This document shows, one piece after another, positions 52,637-63,974 of a stretch of DNA of 64,000 nt. The notes below the pieces were generated by a model. That model was not told where the DNA came from. It saw only the letters and a program-made list of their open reading frames with translations, and did no database searches. The stretch lies in contig NC_067472.1 in assembly GCF_947179515.1 (NCBI RefSeq), positions 170,675,107 to 170,739,106 of the forward strand, read 5' to 3'. Positions within the stretch are counted from its first letter, which is position 1. Every line of letters starts with the position of its first letter. The translations under genes and the position numbers were made by a program. Source of the DNA: Apodemus sylvaticus (taxonomy: Eukaryota > Chordata > Mammalia > Rodentia > Muridae).

Positions 52637-52792
52637 AAACAACATGCAGTAATTGGTTCTTCCCTTCTATCATGTGGATCATAGAGACCAAATTCAGGTT
52701 GCTAGGCTGCAAGTTGTCCTCTGACCTACACACCTGCACTCAATAACAAAAGGCAAAATTAACAGTGTACTGGAGTCACAAGAAAGGTTGGA

Positions 52793-52930
52793 GGGGCTGA
52801 GAAGTGGCTCAGCAGTTAAGGCTAAGGTTCAACATCCAGCACCCAAGATGGAAGGTGACTCACAAGCCTCTCTAACTCCAGTTTTAGGGAATCTGATGCC
52901 CTCTTCTGGCCGCTGCGCACACAAGTGCAC
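52793..52930 (+). mobile_element. B3 SINE
   Basis: 'aggggctgagaagtggctca', 'aacatccagcacccaagatg', 'tctgatgccctcttctggcc', ends in a short ACACA. Confidence 0.8.
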
Positions 52931-52973
52931 ACAGTGCACTCCCTACGAGGCCACCATTGAGTTAATAGCACTA

Positions 52974-53480
52974 TTTTTTTTTTTTTTTTTTGGTCTTGAC
53001 ATTCCAGTCTTTATGAGATGTAGGGGTGGTGCTGATGCTAAGGTCCTGTTCCCCAATTGGTTCTTGATCTGTCAGTAAAGATGCCACAGGCCAGTTGCTG
53101 GGTGGGAGGTATAGGCAAGACTTTCCAGGTCCCCACAGGTAATGGGCAGACACAGAGAAATTAAAGTCAACCATCCATGTAAGATCTTGGGGGGAGCAGG
53201 CACAGGCTGCTTCTACAGGAAGTTGGGATGGAAGATGGCTGGGCAACTGAAACTGAGTACAGATTCAGGGTGCTGCGCCCGGAGTTGTGGGAAGGGCACG
53301 CTAGCTGAGGCAGATTGGAGGTGCCCAGCAGTTGAGCCAAGAAGGAAAGTTGGAATTGAACAACTGTGTGTCCATGTTTTTCATTCATGGATCCAATATT
53401 CTCTGGGCAGGGGCTGGTAGCGAGGTCTGTTCCTGGAGCTAAGGCAGGGTCGCAAAAGGCATCCATGCCCTCCATTTTAC
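52974..53480 (-). pseudogene. Possible retrocopy ending in poly(A), source unknown
   Basis: A plus-strand T run (52974-52991) reads as a poly(A) tail on the minus strand, preceded about 15 bases earlier by CATAAA. The minus-strand body to about 53480 is unlike neighbouring SINE or LTR sequence and has two overlapping open stretches of 91 and 153 codons in different frames. I recognise no domain and found no certain target-site duplication. It could also be the 3' end of an unrecognised retroelement. Confidence 0.35.
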
Positions 53481-54236
53481 AATGTGTTGAACTACTGCAA
53501 AATAAGATTTTGTTTTTAAAAGACTTATTATGGTATTTTTTTGTACAAGTTATGAGGTGTTTATTCATCATATACACTTGAAAGAAACATTGCATATTTA
53601 TATTTCCTGTTCTCCACAATAAATTCACGAAGAGATGGTATAGGACAGTTATAACTTAAAATACGTTTGGATTAGGAACGAAGGCATGACAACTGGATCT
53701 CGACACAGCTGTGCTGTATGAACACAGGTGGTTTAAGCTCAGGCTTTGGTTAGGAAAGCAGTCCAGCTCATCTCACAGGAAGCAAAAACAGGTGCTGGTT
53801 CCTGAATGTCCCAGTCAGTTATTTTTAGCATGCCTCTTAATTTTTCTATCCTCTGATTTCTTGTCTTCTGTGCCTAAGTCTTGAATGGGTGACCACTTTA
53901 GGGGATGATGGGGGTACATTGGTCTTGGAGGAAATGCCAGCTAACATGAGAAAGCAAATCGTCCTGTAACTATGTAGACATTCCACCCAAACTGTTCATC
54001 CATGTACCCGTAGATAAACCCAACTATTGAAAAAAAATTTAAAAAAGGAAACATCTGTTCAGATAGCTTCCGCCCTGCATAATCCACCCTGGGTGGGCAG
54101 TGAATTCAGGTGTCACAGCACGGTTACTGAAGACTGACACCGACAGTAAAAGGAGGTTAACAGATTCTTAAGGAGTATGGCCTGTAGGGTGTGATACCAA
54201 AGGTAGCCAGGCACCAGCCAAGACCTATTATGGTAT
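53481..54236. other. Intergenic sequence, nothing recognised
   Basis: AT-rich unique sequence, no feature supported. Confidence 0.35.
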
Positions 54237-54322
54237 GGCCCTGGGAGTGGAGGAGAAACAAAGAAACTCACTTCGGCATTTGATGGTTCTTGTGACCCTG
54301 AAGTGTGGCCCGAGAGTCTCAT
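54237..54322 (+). repeat. 86-bp direct duplication, left copy
   Basis: Starts 'ggccctgggagtggaggaga' and ends 'gcccgagagtctcat'. It matches 54998-55083 with one A/G difference (aaacaaag versus aaacgaag). Its right end coincides with the start of a TG-rich SINE. Confidence 0.97.
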
Positions 54323-54515
54323 GTGTGTGTGTGCGCACACGCACATGAATGCAGTGCCCACAGGGACCAGAAAAAGATTGTAGATCTCCTGAAGCTGGAT
54401 TCATAGATAGTTATGAGTTAGCTGCTGGTCATAGGTGCTGGGAACTGAACCCAGGTCCTCTGCAAGAGCACAGAAGATGCTCTTCATTGCTGAACCATCT
54501 CTTCAACCCCCAAAT
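54323..54515 (-). mobile_element. B3-like SINE
   Basis: Minus orientation: 'gtgtgtgtgtgcgcacacgc', 'gaagctggattcatagatag', 'gtgctgggaactgaacccag', 'attgctgaaccatctcttca'. It abuts the duplicated 86-bp block. Confidence 0.75.
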
Positions 54516-54542
54516 AAAATGTCATGATAAAAATGTGTCTGA

Positions 54543-54997
54543 AGTTGGACGGGGTGGTACCTAATAGCTGTAATCCTAGCATTCGGGAGACTGAGGCAGG
54601 AGGATCACCAAGGGTTCAGTGCTACCCTGGGCAGAATAGTCTGGCATATGGGAGGTGCTCAGGGAGAGGTTGCACCATCTGCATCCTCAGTTCTACCCTA
54701 CTTCTTACTTTATCTTTCCTGGGCACTTGCGGGTCAACCTTGATTATCGCAAGATGAGCCACAAGGATCCTGGAAGGAAAATCAACGGCCACATTGGGAC
54801 ATTCAGAGTTCCTGGCACCAGGGTTCACTGGATGTAACTGAGTCACCTGGGTGTCTGCACCAACTATCATACATCCCTTAGGTAATCGGTTCATAATGGG
54901 GACTGTGACAGTCACCAAGCTTTACGGGTTCCATGCCGTGTGTTCAGGACAGGAGAAATGCTAGTGTTCTTAGCACACTTCCCTCGGTCAGGAATCT
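54543..54997. other. B1/B4-like fragment and unique sequence
   Basis: An old plus-orientation B1-like piece at about 54545-54640 ('agctgtaatcctagcattcg', 'gactgaggcaggaggatcac'). The remainder to 54997 is unclassified; frames of 60-98 residues have no known domain. Confidence 0.45.
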
Positions 54998-55083
54998 GGC
55001 CCTGGGAGTGGAGGAGAAACGAAGAAACTCACTTCGGCATTTGATGGTTCTTGTGACCCTGAAGTGTGGCCCGAGAGTCTCAT
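54998..55083 (+). repeat. 86-bp direct duplication, right copy
   Basis: Same sequence as 54237-54322 with one mismatch, 761 bp further right. Flanking sequence on both sides differs from that of the left copy. Confidence 0.97.
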
Positions 55084-55550
55084 TCTGTGTATACGGATTT
55101 TGTTACCTGTTTTTGTTTGTGGTATTAGGGATAGCATCTGGAGTGTGGAGTGTGCTAGGCAGGGGCTCTTATCACCGAGTAGCACCTCTCAGGTGCTCAC
55201 TGGAGGATTCTAGGCAGGGTCATTATAGCCGAACCACATTCTCAGCCCCTCACTGGGCGATTGTAGGCAAAGGCTCTACCACTGATCTTCAATTGAGATT
55301 ATGTCCCAAAAAGCCAGAAAGGAAGAAAGAAAGGGAAGGGAAGAACCGTGTCCCCAGGAGACTATTAGGTTTTTTGGGAGGAGGAAGATAACAGCCAAAG
55401 AAGTAGGGAAGAAGTAAGGAAAAGATGTGAGAGAAATGTGTTACTATATGGGTCTAAAAATATAATGAAACACATTACTCTACATGCTGACAGAAAACAA
55501 TCCAAAGAAAGGAAAAGAAGAAAGAGAGAGAAACAAGGAAAGAGAAAAAC

Positions 55551-55555
<5 letters not shown>
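55084..55555. other. Intergenic sequence with local repeats
   Basis: Three diverged copies of a ~50-bp 'ctaggcaggggctcttatca / ctcactggaggattctaggc' motif occur between 55150 and 55290, then purine-rich sequence. Confidence 0.4.

Positions 55556-55592
<37 letters not shown>
55556..55592. repeat. (GA)n microsatellite
   Basis: About 18 GA units. The RERERE and SLSLSL frames are artefacts. Confidence 0.95.
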
Positions 55593-55599
<7 letters not shown>

Positions 55600-56007
55600 G
55601 ACCCTCACAGCAGTACCTTGTCTTGTCTTTCGGGGCTTCTTTCTTGGCCGTTTGCCCTCTGTGAGGGGTAGATGGATGACCACCATGGTACTTCTTTGCT
55701 AGTTTGTAGATGACTTCTTTTATTTTCTCTCCCTCCATCTTTTTCCTTCCCTCACCCTATCCTCGGCTTACAAAATGCCCATTGTGAATGTTCCAAGTGT
55801 GTCATTTAAGTATGTCACTGTCACCAACATTGTGCAATGCAGCACATCCTCCTGCAAGCTGTTTGTCCTTTAGGACTCATCAGAGGACCAGGGGGGTCTG
55901 CACATCTGCCCCCTGCCTCTCCTTGTGATGCCTACCCGAACTCACACAACAATACCCCCCCACCCCTGTGATGGCCTTATAATTTATGGGTAAAGACATA
56001 GGCTAGG
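55593..56007. other. Intergenic sequence, nothing recognised
   Basis: No supported feature. Confidence 0.35.
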
Positions 56008-56225
56008 GGTAGTTAGATGCCTTAACTAGTAAAGGCACAGCCCTGACAGCTTGCACGTGATCCCTGGGGCCACGGGTTGAAAGGAGAGAATTGACTGTCT
56101 TGCAAGGCTCCTCTGAGCTCCACACATACGGTATGCCATACTCACGTACTGTAGCAAGTGCACCAGCACATGCACATATGCACACACACTAACTAAATAA
56201 AACATAGCTTTTACAAAAAAAAAAA
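56008..56225 (+). mobile_element. B3-like SINE with A-rich tail
   Basis: 'ggggtagttagatgccttaa', 'gcacgtgatccctggggcca', a short CACAC run and 'aactaaataaaacatag', then (A)n(GAAA)n to about 56260. Confidence 0.6.
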
Positions 56226-58198
56226 GAAAGAAAGAAAGAAAAAAGAAAAGAAAAGACAATGAAAAAGAGAAAGGAGAAGCTGATGAAACTGCACTGTGGT
56301 CCACTCATCAGAGATCAGTACGCTTATGACCACACGACCGCAGGCAGCCATGGCTCTTTGGTTTGTGAATATTAGGAACTAGGGCAATGGGAGACGCCGA
56401 AGGGAGATAAAGAGCCACAGGTCGGTGCATGGACCAAAGGAACTCCCTCACAGGTCTTCAGAGGAGGGGAGGATGACGGGCTCCATTTCACACGACCTAG
56501 CCAAGAGGCACGGCGGCAGGCAGTGAGAGGACTGTAAATTTAGCCTGCATCTGGAAGTGGGTGGGGCAAAGACAACGTTGTGAGACCCTCAAAGATACAG
56601 GAGGCCGGCATAGTAACTGGGAGGAGGGGCACGGGGACTACAAGGGGTAGAGACTGAATTGGGGGAGACAGACAGAGCATGAGCCATTATGGGGGTGGGG
56701 AGGGGGGATAGGGGGATGGGATTGTATGGGCACGTGATGGCTTCTAACCTCTGGTCCTGAGACTTGAAGCAATGAGAGGCACAGGCTCGTGCATGTCTCC
56801 TCCTGGGTGTGGCTGTGCAGCCAGGAGAGAAGTTGCTGAGTCACAGGGTGTGTATGTGCTGGAGCTGACAACACTGAGAGATTTTCAGGATAAGAGGCTC
56901 CAAGGGGGCCAGAGCACAACTCGGATTTGTTAATGCTGATCATTCCTCATGGGACCAACCCCCTCCTTCCCATTTTCCTAGCTCCATTCAGTGTCAAGGA
57001 CGTCTTCATTCAGTTTTCCCCAAATGTTTATTGCACGTAGTTTATTTGGGAATGGCGGTGGTGCACGAGAGAGTCATGGCACACAGGTGGAGGCCCGCTT
57101 TGGGGAGTTGGTTTTTGTGTTTCTGCTTGGATGGGAAGGTGCCCTGAGACATGGAATCCCAGGAACCGCACAGCTCTGAGAGGAAGCCTCCTCAGCAGAG
57201 GCGTTGTGGCTCTCAGGGGAGCGGATCCCCAGTTGAGCTGAGGAGCTCGGGGAGCCTCAGCCCCGCTCCACTTCTTCCCTTCATGGCTTCTTTCCTTCTT
57301 GGCGTCTTTCGATGAGAGAGTCCCACCAGGCAGAAAATCTCATGAAAGAGATGTATTGGAGGGTCCAGGGTGTTGAGGGAGGGACAAATCCAGGGATGGC
57401 TGCCCTCAGTTCCTAGGAATGGATGGCAGGGAACTGGACAAAGGGCGGGGCTTATATAGGATTTCTGAGGGGGCAGAGATTTCCAGCGTGAGGATTGATG
57501 GTATTTGAAGTCCTGGAGGGTTGCTTAGGGACTGATGGGTTTCCTGCTCAGGGATTGGTGGATTTTTGTGGGATGTTCAGGGATTGGTGTTTTTTTTTCC
57601 CCCCTTCCCTGCATCAGGATCCATGGGTTAGAGTAGGAAGTCCTTCCTGGCTACAGCTGGCTTTTGATGGGGTGCCATCCCTGTAGGGCTGCTGGGGTTC
57701 GGGGGAGGCCGGAGAGCAGGTGCTGCCAGTCTGCCAGTGTGGTCGGCTGCAGTGGTACTTCACCATGGTTGTTGGCTGAGGTAGGAAGGGTACCACCACC
57801 GTGGGCAGCTCCTGTGACAACTACACCATGAGGAGATGTCTTCATGCTACCATTTTGGCAGGAGCAGCCATTTTGGACAGCTCCTGTGGGACATTTTTAC
57901 TGCTGCATCTGTAGTCTGGGGCTGGAAAGAAGGGCCTGTTCCTTCGACAGCTTTGGTGGTGTGTCGGCTTTTGCTGTGTGCTGCCCTGGGACCCACCCGT
58001 TCTCTTCCTTCCACCCTATGGTTCCAGGGCCCAAATGCAGGTCATTAGGCTTGGTGAACCATCCTCACTGGCCCATGAGAACCGATGATATGAGCTACCT
58101 CCTTAAGAACATTAGTTTTTTGGAGTTATGCTGCATTTAAAGTCTTTAATCCATCTTTTAATGAAGATATTTCTCTTTCTCTCTTTCCTTAACAAATT
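56226..58198. other. Intergenic sequence, possible retroelement remnants
   Basis: No exon supported. Around 57310-57600 is a block with 'aaatctcatgaaagagatgt', 'ggggcttatataggatttct' and three 'agggattggtg' repeats (about 57525-57590), which may be an old LTR. Otherwise unclassified. Confidence 0.35.
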
Positions 58199-58400
58199 AA
58201 GGAACTGGAGAGATGGCTCAACTGTTAAGAGGACTTGCTGTTCTTCCAGAGGACTGGAGTTTGGTTTCCAGCGCTTATCACTCGTAACTCCAGTTCCAGG
58301 GCATCAGAGACTGTTTTCTAGCTTCTGAGTGCAATGACACTCTTGTGCACACATGCACCACATGAGAACGCAGACAGACAGACAGACAGACAGACACATA
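58199..58400 (+). mobile_element. B3/B2-type SINE with (CAGA)n
   Basis: 'aaggaactggagagatggct', 'tcttccagaggactggagtt', 'gtaactccagttccagggca', then (CAGA)n at 58372-58396. Confidence 0.82.
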
Positions 58401-58669
58401 TACAAATTCACAGATGTTTCTTATACAGTGTAGGCATAGCTCTGTCTATTTTGGCTTCCCCAGACAGCTTCCCCACTTTGAACAATGCCTCTCACGGTCT
58501 GTTCCACTCTCCTTTAAGCCAGAACACTTAAATTGCATATCATCAAATTACTTGCTTTAACAATTTGTGCGTTTGAACGCTTAACAAGTCATTCCTCAGA
58601 GTCACATACCCGTGCCTTGATCTTTCTTTCCTAAATCTCTAAGTATACCTTGTACCTAAGTGGTTTTTA
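58401..58669. other. Intergenic sequence, nothing recognised
   Basis: No supported feature. Confidence 0.35.
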
Positions 58670-58765
58670 ATTTTTATTTTGAAACAGAGCCTGACACACA
58701 CTCACTATGTAAGCCGAGGAATGGCCTTGAATTCCTGACTCTCCTGTCTGCAACTCTGGAGTGCA
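58670..58765 (-). mobile_element. B1-like SINE, truncated
   Basis: Minus orientation: 'ttttgaaacagagcctgaca', 'aatggccttgaattcctgac'. Confidence 0.6.
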
Positions 58766-59017
58766 GAGGACACACACATGTGCCATGACACAGAGAACAC
58801 ACACGGTGTGCCACTACACAGAGAACACACCTGTGCCACTTACATATGGCTTTGTAAGGGCCTGTTTTGTTTTGTTTTTAAGGGGGGGGGTGTGGCTCAC
58901 ACACGGCTAGTGTGTGGATACAGGAGCGTGCCTGTGGAGGCCAGAGGTCAACTGGGGGAATCCTTATGCAGTGTGCCCCCACACACTCTTCCTCTACGAC
59001 TTACTCACTTTGTGTAT

Positions 59018-59190
59018 ACACTGTGCGCTCCATGTGAACCTGGTGCCCTTAGAGGTCAGAAGAGGCATCAGATCCCCGGAATCTGGACTTTAGATGGTTG
59101 TGAGCCACCACGTGGGTGCTGGGACTAGAACCTGGGTCCTCTGCAAGAGCAACGTGTGTTCTAAGCTGCTGAGCCATCTTGCCCGCTCCT
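59018..59190 (-). mobile_element. B3-like SINE
   Basis: Minus orientation: 'gaggtcagaagaggcatcag', 'ggttgtgagccaccacgtgg', 'gaacctgggtcctctgcaag', 'gctgctgagccatcttgccc'. Confidence 0.82.
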
Positions 59191-59227
59191 CATTTTGTTT
59201 AATTGAGACCCAGAGTTTCCCAGGTAA

Positions 59228-59700
59228 TGGGTTATTTCTCCACTGGTGAAATGAGCCAACTCAAGACAGCTTAGATTATATTAAGTGTGGGTCCTTTTGG
59301 GAAGCTGCTCCTCATGTGAGTCACTGGCCCCCAAGGACTGAGGCCAGGGGAAGTCCCCAGGGTGGGGGAGAAGAGGGAGGAGGATGAGAAAGAGAAAGAA
59401 AAAGAGAGAGACAGAGCACATGCAGACAGAAAAGAAGGAGGAGAAGATAGAGACAGAGAGAGGCAGAGAGAGACAGAGAACAAAATGTCCGGATTATATA
59501 GGGAGGAGCCTCTGGTTGGGGGGAAGGGCACTCCAGTCCCTGGGCTGGAAATTTAAGTGTTGGGGGCAGAGCATGCCAACTATGGACTGGGGGGATGCTG
59601 GGGAGAACGTGGAGGCCAGGTCTGCTTTGATACGTTAAGTACGCACCCCGTCCCTTGTCTGAGGTATGCCTGGCTGTCCAGAAAGCCCCAGGGATCATCT
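59228..59700. repeat. Unnamed dispersed repeat, copy B
   Basis: Same order of blocks as copies A (33090) and C (62586): 'ggttatttctccactggtga', 'aatgagccaactcaagacag', a GA-rich centre (59370-59480), 'aatgtccggattatataggg', 'ggggcagagcatgcca', 'gatgctggggagaacgtgga', 'tttgatacgttaagtacgca'. The GA-rich centre explains the serine-rich minus-strand frames. Confidence 0.6.
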
Positions 59701-59769
59701 GCCTGTCTCAGGCCTCTCAGTGCTTGATTGCAAGCAGGCTCCATCAACCTTGGCCATTTATACAAAACC

Positions 59770-59985
59770 CTTCTATCACGTTTATTTATCGTGTGTGCTC
59801 CTGTATGCGTGTTTGGGAACACGTGTCACAGCGTCCGTGTGGAAATCAGATGACGTCTTATGGGCGTTGGTTATCCCCTCCTGCCATGTGGGTGTTAGTA
59901 ATCAGACTCTGTCTTTGGGCAAGTGTACATCTTCACACCTATATGCAGGTGTCTTTACCCACAGAGCTATGTCACCAGCCCCATG
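59770..59985 (-). mobile_element. B3-like SINE, diverged
   Basis: Minus orientation: 'tttatttatcgtgtgtgctc', 'tatcccctcctgccatgtgg', 'ctttacccacagagctatgt'. Confidence 0.6.
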
Positions 59986-60534
59986 CCTGTTTTCATGAGC
60001 TCTGGAGCTCAAATTCAGGTCCTCTTGCTATACTGGGCAGTCACTGTACCTGCTGGTCTGTCACCCCCTTGTTTCAAATCTTAAATTTTTTTTTTTTGAC
60101 ATAGTACCCCTCTGTGTAGCCCAAGCTGGCCTGCATTCAGTTCTTGTGGTACCAGATAGAAACCTGGATTTGGTTTCTTTCTTTTTATTAAACAATTATT
60201 ATTATTATTGTTATTGGCAATCAGGCATATCCATGGACAGCTCAAAGTGACTCCACAACCATCGGACATCTTTACAACCTGCTTTCAAGAGACCCAGTGA
60301 GAAGACACATCATCTCTAGCTGCCCAAGAGGCAACAGTGTTGCATCTGTCATATCTCTTTGCCCATGCTCTGTAATCTCAATAAAAGTCATGTTCTCCCT
60401 CTATTTGATTTTCCCTCTCCCAGAAGCTCCCTCTGCATTCTCACCCAATAAACCTCCCACGTGAGACCTGCCTCATGGTGTGTTTTTTTGTTGGGACCCT
60501 CTGCCTAATCCTATCAGTTATTGTGTATCTGATG
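59986..60534. other. Intergenic; possible LTR end and (ATT)n
   Basis: A short (ATT)n at 60196-60216 and a segment 'aataaacctcccacgtgaga' then 'ctgcctcatggtgtg' near 60447-60483 that looks like an LTR R/U5 region. Not assigned. Confidence 0.35.
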
Positions 60535-60668
60535 TGAATGGAGCTTGGAGGGCAAGTTTGTGGAGTGGGTTCTCTTCTTCTACCTTTACATGGGTTCAAA
60601 AGATCAAACTCAGGGCGTTAGGCATGTGCGGCAAACATCTTATCTGCTGAGCCATCTCTCCAGCCCTG
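60535..60668 (-). mobile_element. B3-like SINE, short
   Basis: Minus orientation: 'tacatgggttcaaaagatca', 'atcttatctgctgagccatc', 'tctccagccc'. Confidence 0.7.
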
Positions 60669-61429
60669 GGTTTGGTTTCCGGTTTGGAGGGAACTGGTTT
60701 TCCCAACAGCTTTTATTTAAGCATCCTGTGTTCCCCTGCCCCATGTTGTAACTCATGTCCATTCCTAGACTCACACATCCACCTGAGTCTCCTTTCCGAT
60801 GCTGCTCTGGGGGCAGGGCGGGGCGGGGGGGGGGCTACTTGGTGATAAGCTCACCCTTGCTCTGAACATCACTTCTGTTTGTCACAGTGCCGCGATGTGT
60901 CCTAGGGTGAGAAGCTTGCTATTGCGCCACCACAGCCCCGTGCTCCTCCATCTTACAACACCGTGCAGGAAGGTGAGAACCTTCTCCACCCTTGACATTA
61001 AGGGACTGCTCACAGATGCCTGCCTCCTCCCAACTCTGGAACCAGCGTCTGCATGGAAAAGACACATCCTCGTGTGAGAAAAGAAAGTTAGAGCCGCCAA
61101 GAAAATGAGTCTTAGCTCAGCTTCCTCCTTCTGGAAGCTTCTTTTCCCACACCCTCCCCTCTGGATCAGCACAAACAACCAAGGACGGTATCTTTGACAC
61201 TTGTGTATTATTTTCCCTGATTCAAGTTGAGGTGAGGTGGGAGAAACCCTTGAGAGGCTGGAGCAGGAAGGAAATTCAGGTGGACTACAACCGGGCTTGC
61301 TGTCCCGTCACCATTTGGAGGATTTGTTCTTGTGATTTAAGACAGTTAATCCTCCTCAGGATTCTCACCTTCTAAGTGAGAAACAGGGGAGGGATAGTCA
61401 GACTTTATCATCTTTCTTCCTTTTAAACA
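60669..61429. other. Intergenic sequence, nothing recognised
   Basis: A G-rich run at 60811-60833; otherwise unclassified. Confidence 0.35.
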
Positions 61430-61765
61430 GCTTTTTGTTTTGTTTTGTTTTATTTTGTTTTTTCAACAAGGTCTCATGTATCCCAAGCTTGATTTGAATT
61501 ATTTAGTTGACGATGGCCTCGAAGTCCAGAGCTGCCTGCAACCGTCTCCAAACTCTCCAAAGGGGTGGATCCAGCACCTCCACTCCTTGTTGACACTTCG
61601 TGAGTGCCAGCTGAGCACTCCACCAACCCAGCCACACCCACAGTGGGTTGGCTTGTTTTGTTACTGAGACAGGTTCTCACTAAGTAGCCCAGGCTGGCTT
61701 CCAGATCCTCCCTGCCTCAGCCTCCCTAATACAGGAATTAGAAGTGTCAAACACTACCCTCAGTT
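61430..61765 (-). mobile_element. Two B1-like SINE fragments
   Basis: First (61430-61560): (TTTTG)n then 'tcaacaaggtctcatgtatc'. Second (61660-61755): 'actgagacaggttctcacta', 'gtagcccaggctggcttcca', 'caggaattagaagtgtcaaa'. Both in minus orientation and old. Confidence 0.55.
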
Positions 61766-61787
61766 TCCTTTCCCTTCGTTTTTTTCC

Positions 61788-61790
61788 AAA

Positions 61791-61821
<31 letters not shown>
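61788..61821. repeat. (AAAT)n microsatellite
   Basis: About eight AAAT units. Confidence 0.95.
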
Positions 61822-61823
<2 letters not shown>

Positions 61824-62585
61824 CAGTGCTGATGATGGGAGAAGCGCTGGTTAAGATGGTTTAGCCGGTAAAGGGACCACCTCCAAGCCTGACAGCCTCA
61901 CTTCAGCCCTCAGGACCCACAGGGTAGAAGTAGAAAAATAAATAAATCCTGCAAATCGTTCTCAGAACAGGCCGTGGCGTGCCTCTTCATGCCCCCAAAC
62001 CCCGCATACATTACATAAAATAAAATAAAGCCAGAAGAATGTTTAAATCCAGTACTAAGGATTGAACTCCGGGCCTTGCACATTCCAGGCAAGCTCTCCC
62101 TCTGTCACTTGGAACAAGGAGGAGGTATCCTGTGACCTTGTCCGACTCCACACTTTAGATAAGATGGGTGCAGTTCAAAGGAGCTTATCAACCACCCTCC
62201 TACTGCATAGTTGACCAAGCAGTTACTGCTCACATCCACAAGTGACCTGGGAAGCACGCCCTCAGTTCCTCACTGGGGGATTCTAGACAGGGGTGCTACC
62301 ATCGGTCTGTCGGGTAGGCCGGCTTGGGTGGGGCTTCCAGCTCTCCTTGCTTCCTCTACCCCGCCCCCAGACTGCCGAGTAGCCCTTGGGTTCCATCCTA
62401 GCGCCTTGCTTAGAGCTCGGTCCTATGGCTTCTGTGACACTTCCAGCTCACTTGCTAACTAACGTAAGTGATAGCTGGTCTTGGCCAGGGCTGCGGAAGG
62501 CTTTGGGTTTGAAATCATCTCAGCTTTATCCAATTTATCAAGTGTGAAGTAAGAGGGGATCACAGGGCACTGGCCTCTCCTCCTG
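61822..62585. other. Intergenic sequence with SINE debris
   Basis: Possible diverged B3-like pieces around 61850-62100. No coding support. Confidence 0.35.
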
Positions 62586-63010
62586 TTATATCTGATAAGT
62601 TATTTCTCCACCATTGAAATGAGCCAATTCAAGCCAGATTAATATATATTAATATATAGATCATATTAATTAATAATTAATATATATTAATAATATATAT
62701 AATATTATATATATAATAATTAATATATATATGCAGAGAGAGCGGGGCAGGTTTATTCTGAAGCTGCTCTCATGCATGTTTACTGGTCCCAAGGAAGGAG
62801 GCCAGGGAAGTCCCTGTGGGAGGAGAGAGGAGAGCAGGAGAGAGTCAGGAGACCAACATGTCTGCATTATAGACAGGAGGCTCTGGGGGGAGGGCAGCCC
62901 AGCCCCCACAATGGAAAGTTCATGGTTGGGGGCAGGGTATGCCAAGTAGGGACTGAGGGATGCCGGGAGGACCTGGAGGACAGGTTTTGTATGTAAGCTA
63001 TGTGCCTCAG
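62586..63010. repeat. Unnamed dispersed repeat, copy C
   Basis: Blocks 'gttatttctccaccattgaa', 'gagccaattcaagccagatt', an AT expansion (62638-62735), 'aacatgtctgcattatagac', 'aggaggctctggggggaggg', 'gggggcagggtatgcca', 'gggatgccgggaggacct' match copies A and B in order. Confidence 0.6.
62638..62735. repeat. (TA)-rich low-complexity block
   Basis: About 95 bp of TAATATAT-type sequence inside copy C, absent from copy B at the same place. Confidence 0.92.
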
Positions 63011-63701
63011 CCCCCTTGTCCCGGACTCTGAAAGCAAACAGTATTTATGTCTTGTGTTCCCGGCTCACCCTTGACTCTGATCCTGAGTCAGGGTGCATCC
63101 AAGCTCCGCTGCTTGCAACGAGCAGGTCGTAGACAGCGTCTGTGAGCATGGAGAGTCCACCACAGGCGTCCCTTGCTCTGTTTCCACCTTAGCTACCGTA
63201 AATGTCACACACCTGGTGTCTTTACATGAACGCACGTTCACGTATGGGCGGGCCGTTGGTGTGGAAGGGCCAAGGTTAAGGTCAAGTGTCAGCCCTCGGG
63301 AACTGCCTACTGGTTCTATGAATCAGGGTCTCACTGTCCTGGAAGGCACTGGGCAGGTTAGGTTAGCTGGCCAGCAAACCCCAAGGAGTCCCCCGTCTAT
63401 ATGTTCTCTCTGTGGTGAAATGTGAATACAATGTACTCTCTTTCCATCTGAGGATTAAATAAGGCAAAAAATGCCATTAAAAAATAGAATAGAAAAGGTG
63501 CAAGGCAGAAACTCAATTTCCCCCAGGGTCAGCACTTCTTGAAATCAAAATACACGCTCAAGATTGCATCCGTTTCTCCAACCTTGTGTTCTGCTGATTG
63601 GCCGTGCCTTTGTGAGGCAGCCGGTCTTTTCATAAAGTGTAGCCCTGGACACTCAGAACATAGTACAGCACCCCCTGTGCTCTAGGAATAGGAACCTTGG
63701 A
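63011..63701. other. Intergenic sequence, nothing recognised
   Basis: The 110-residue plus-strand frame at 63093-63425 has no recognisable domain and is not supported. Confidence 0.35.
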
Positions 63702-63850
63702 GAGCAGGGCATGGTGGGACATGCCTTCAATCCAGCACTCAGGAGGCAGAGACAGGTTAGTCTCTGAGTTCCTGGCTAGCCTGGTTTACATAGCAAGTTC
63801 CAGGATAGCCTGAGCTACCTAATAGAGAAACCCTGTTTCAAAAATAACAC
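63702..63850 (+). mobile_element. B1 SINE
   Basis: 'agggcatggtgggacatgcc', 'tcaatccagcactcaggagg', 'gctagcctggtttacatagc', 'agaaaccctgtttcaaaaat' tail. Confidence 0.88.
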
Positions 63851-63974
63851 CGTCACCCCCACTACCACCACCACAAACAAACTAACTAACAAACAGACAG
63901 ACACCCAGCAGGACTCACACTGTGCATGCCTGGTTTAGGATGGCTATGCAGCCCTTTGCAGAAAAAGAATCTGG

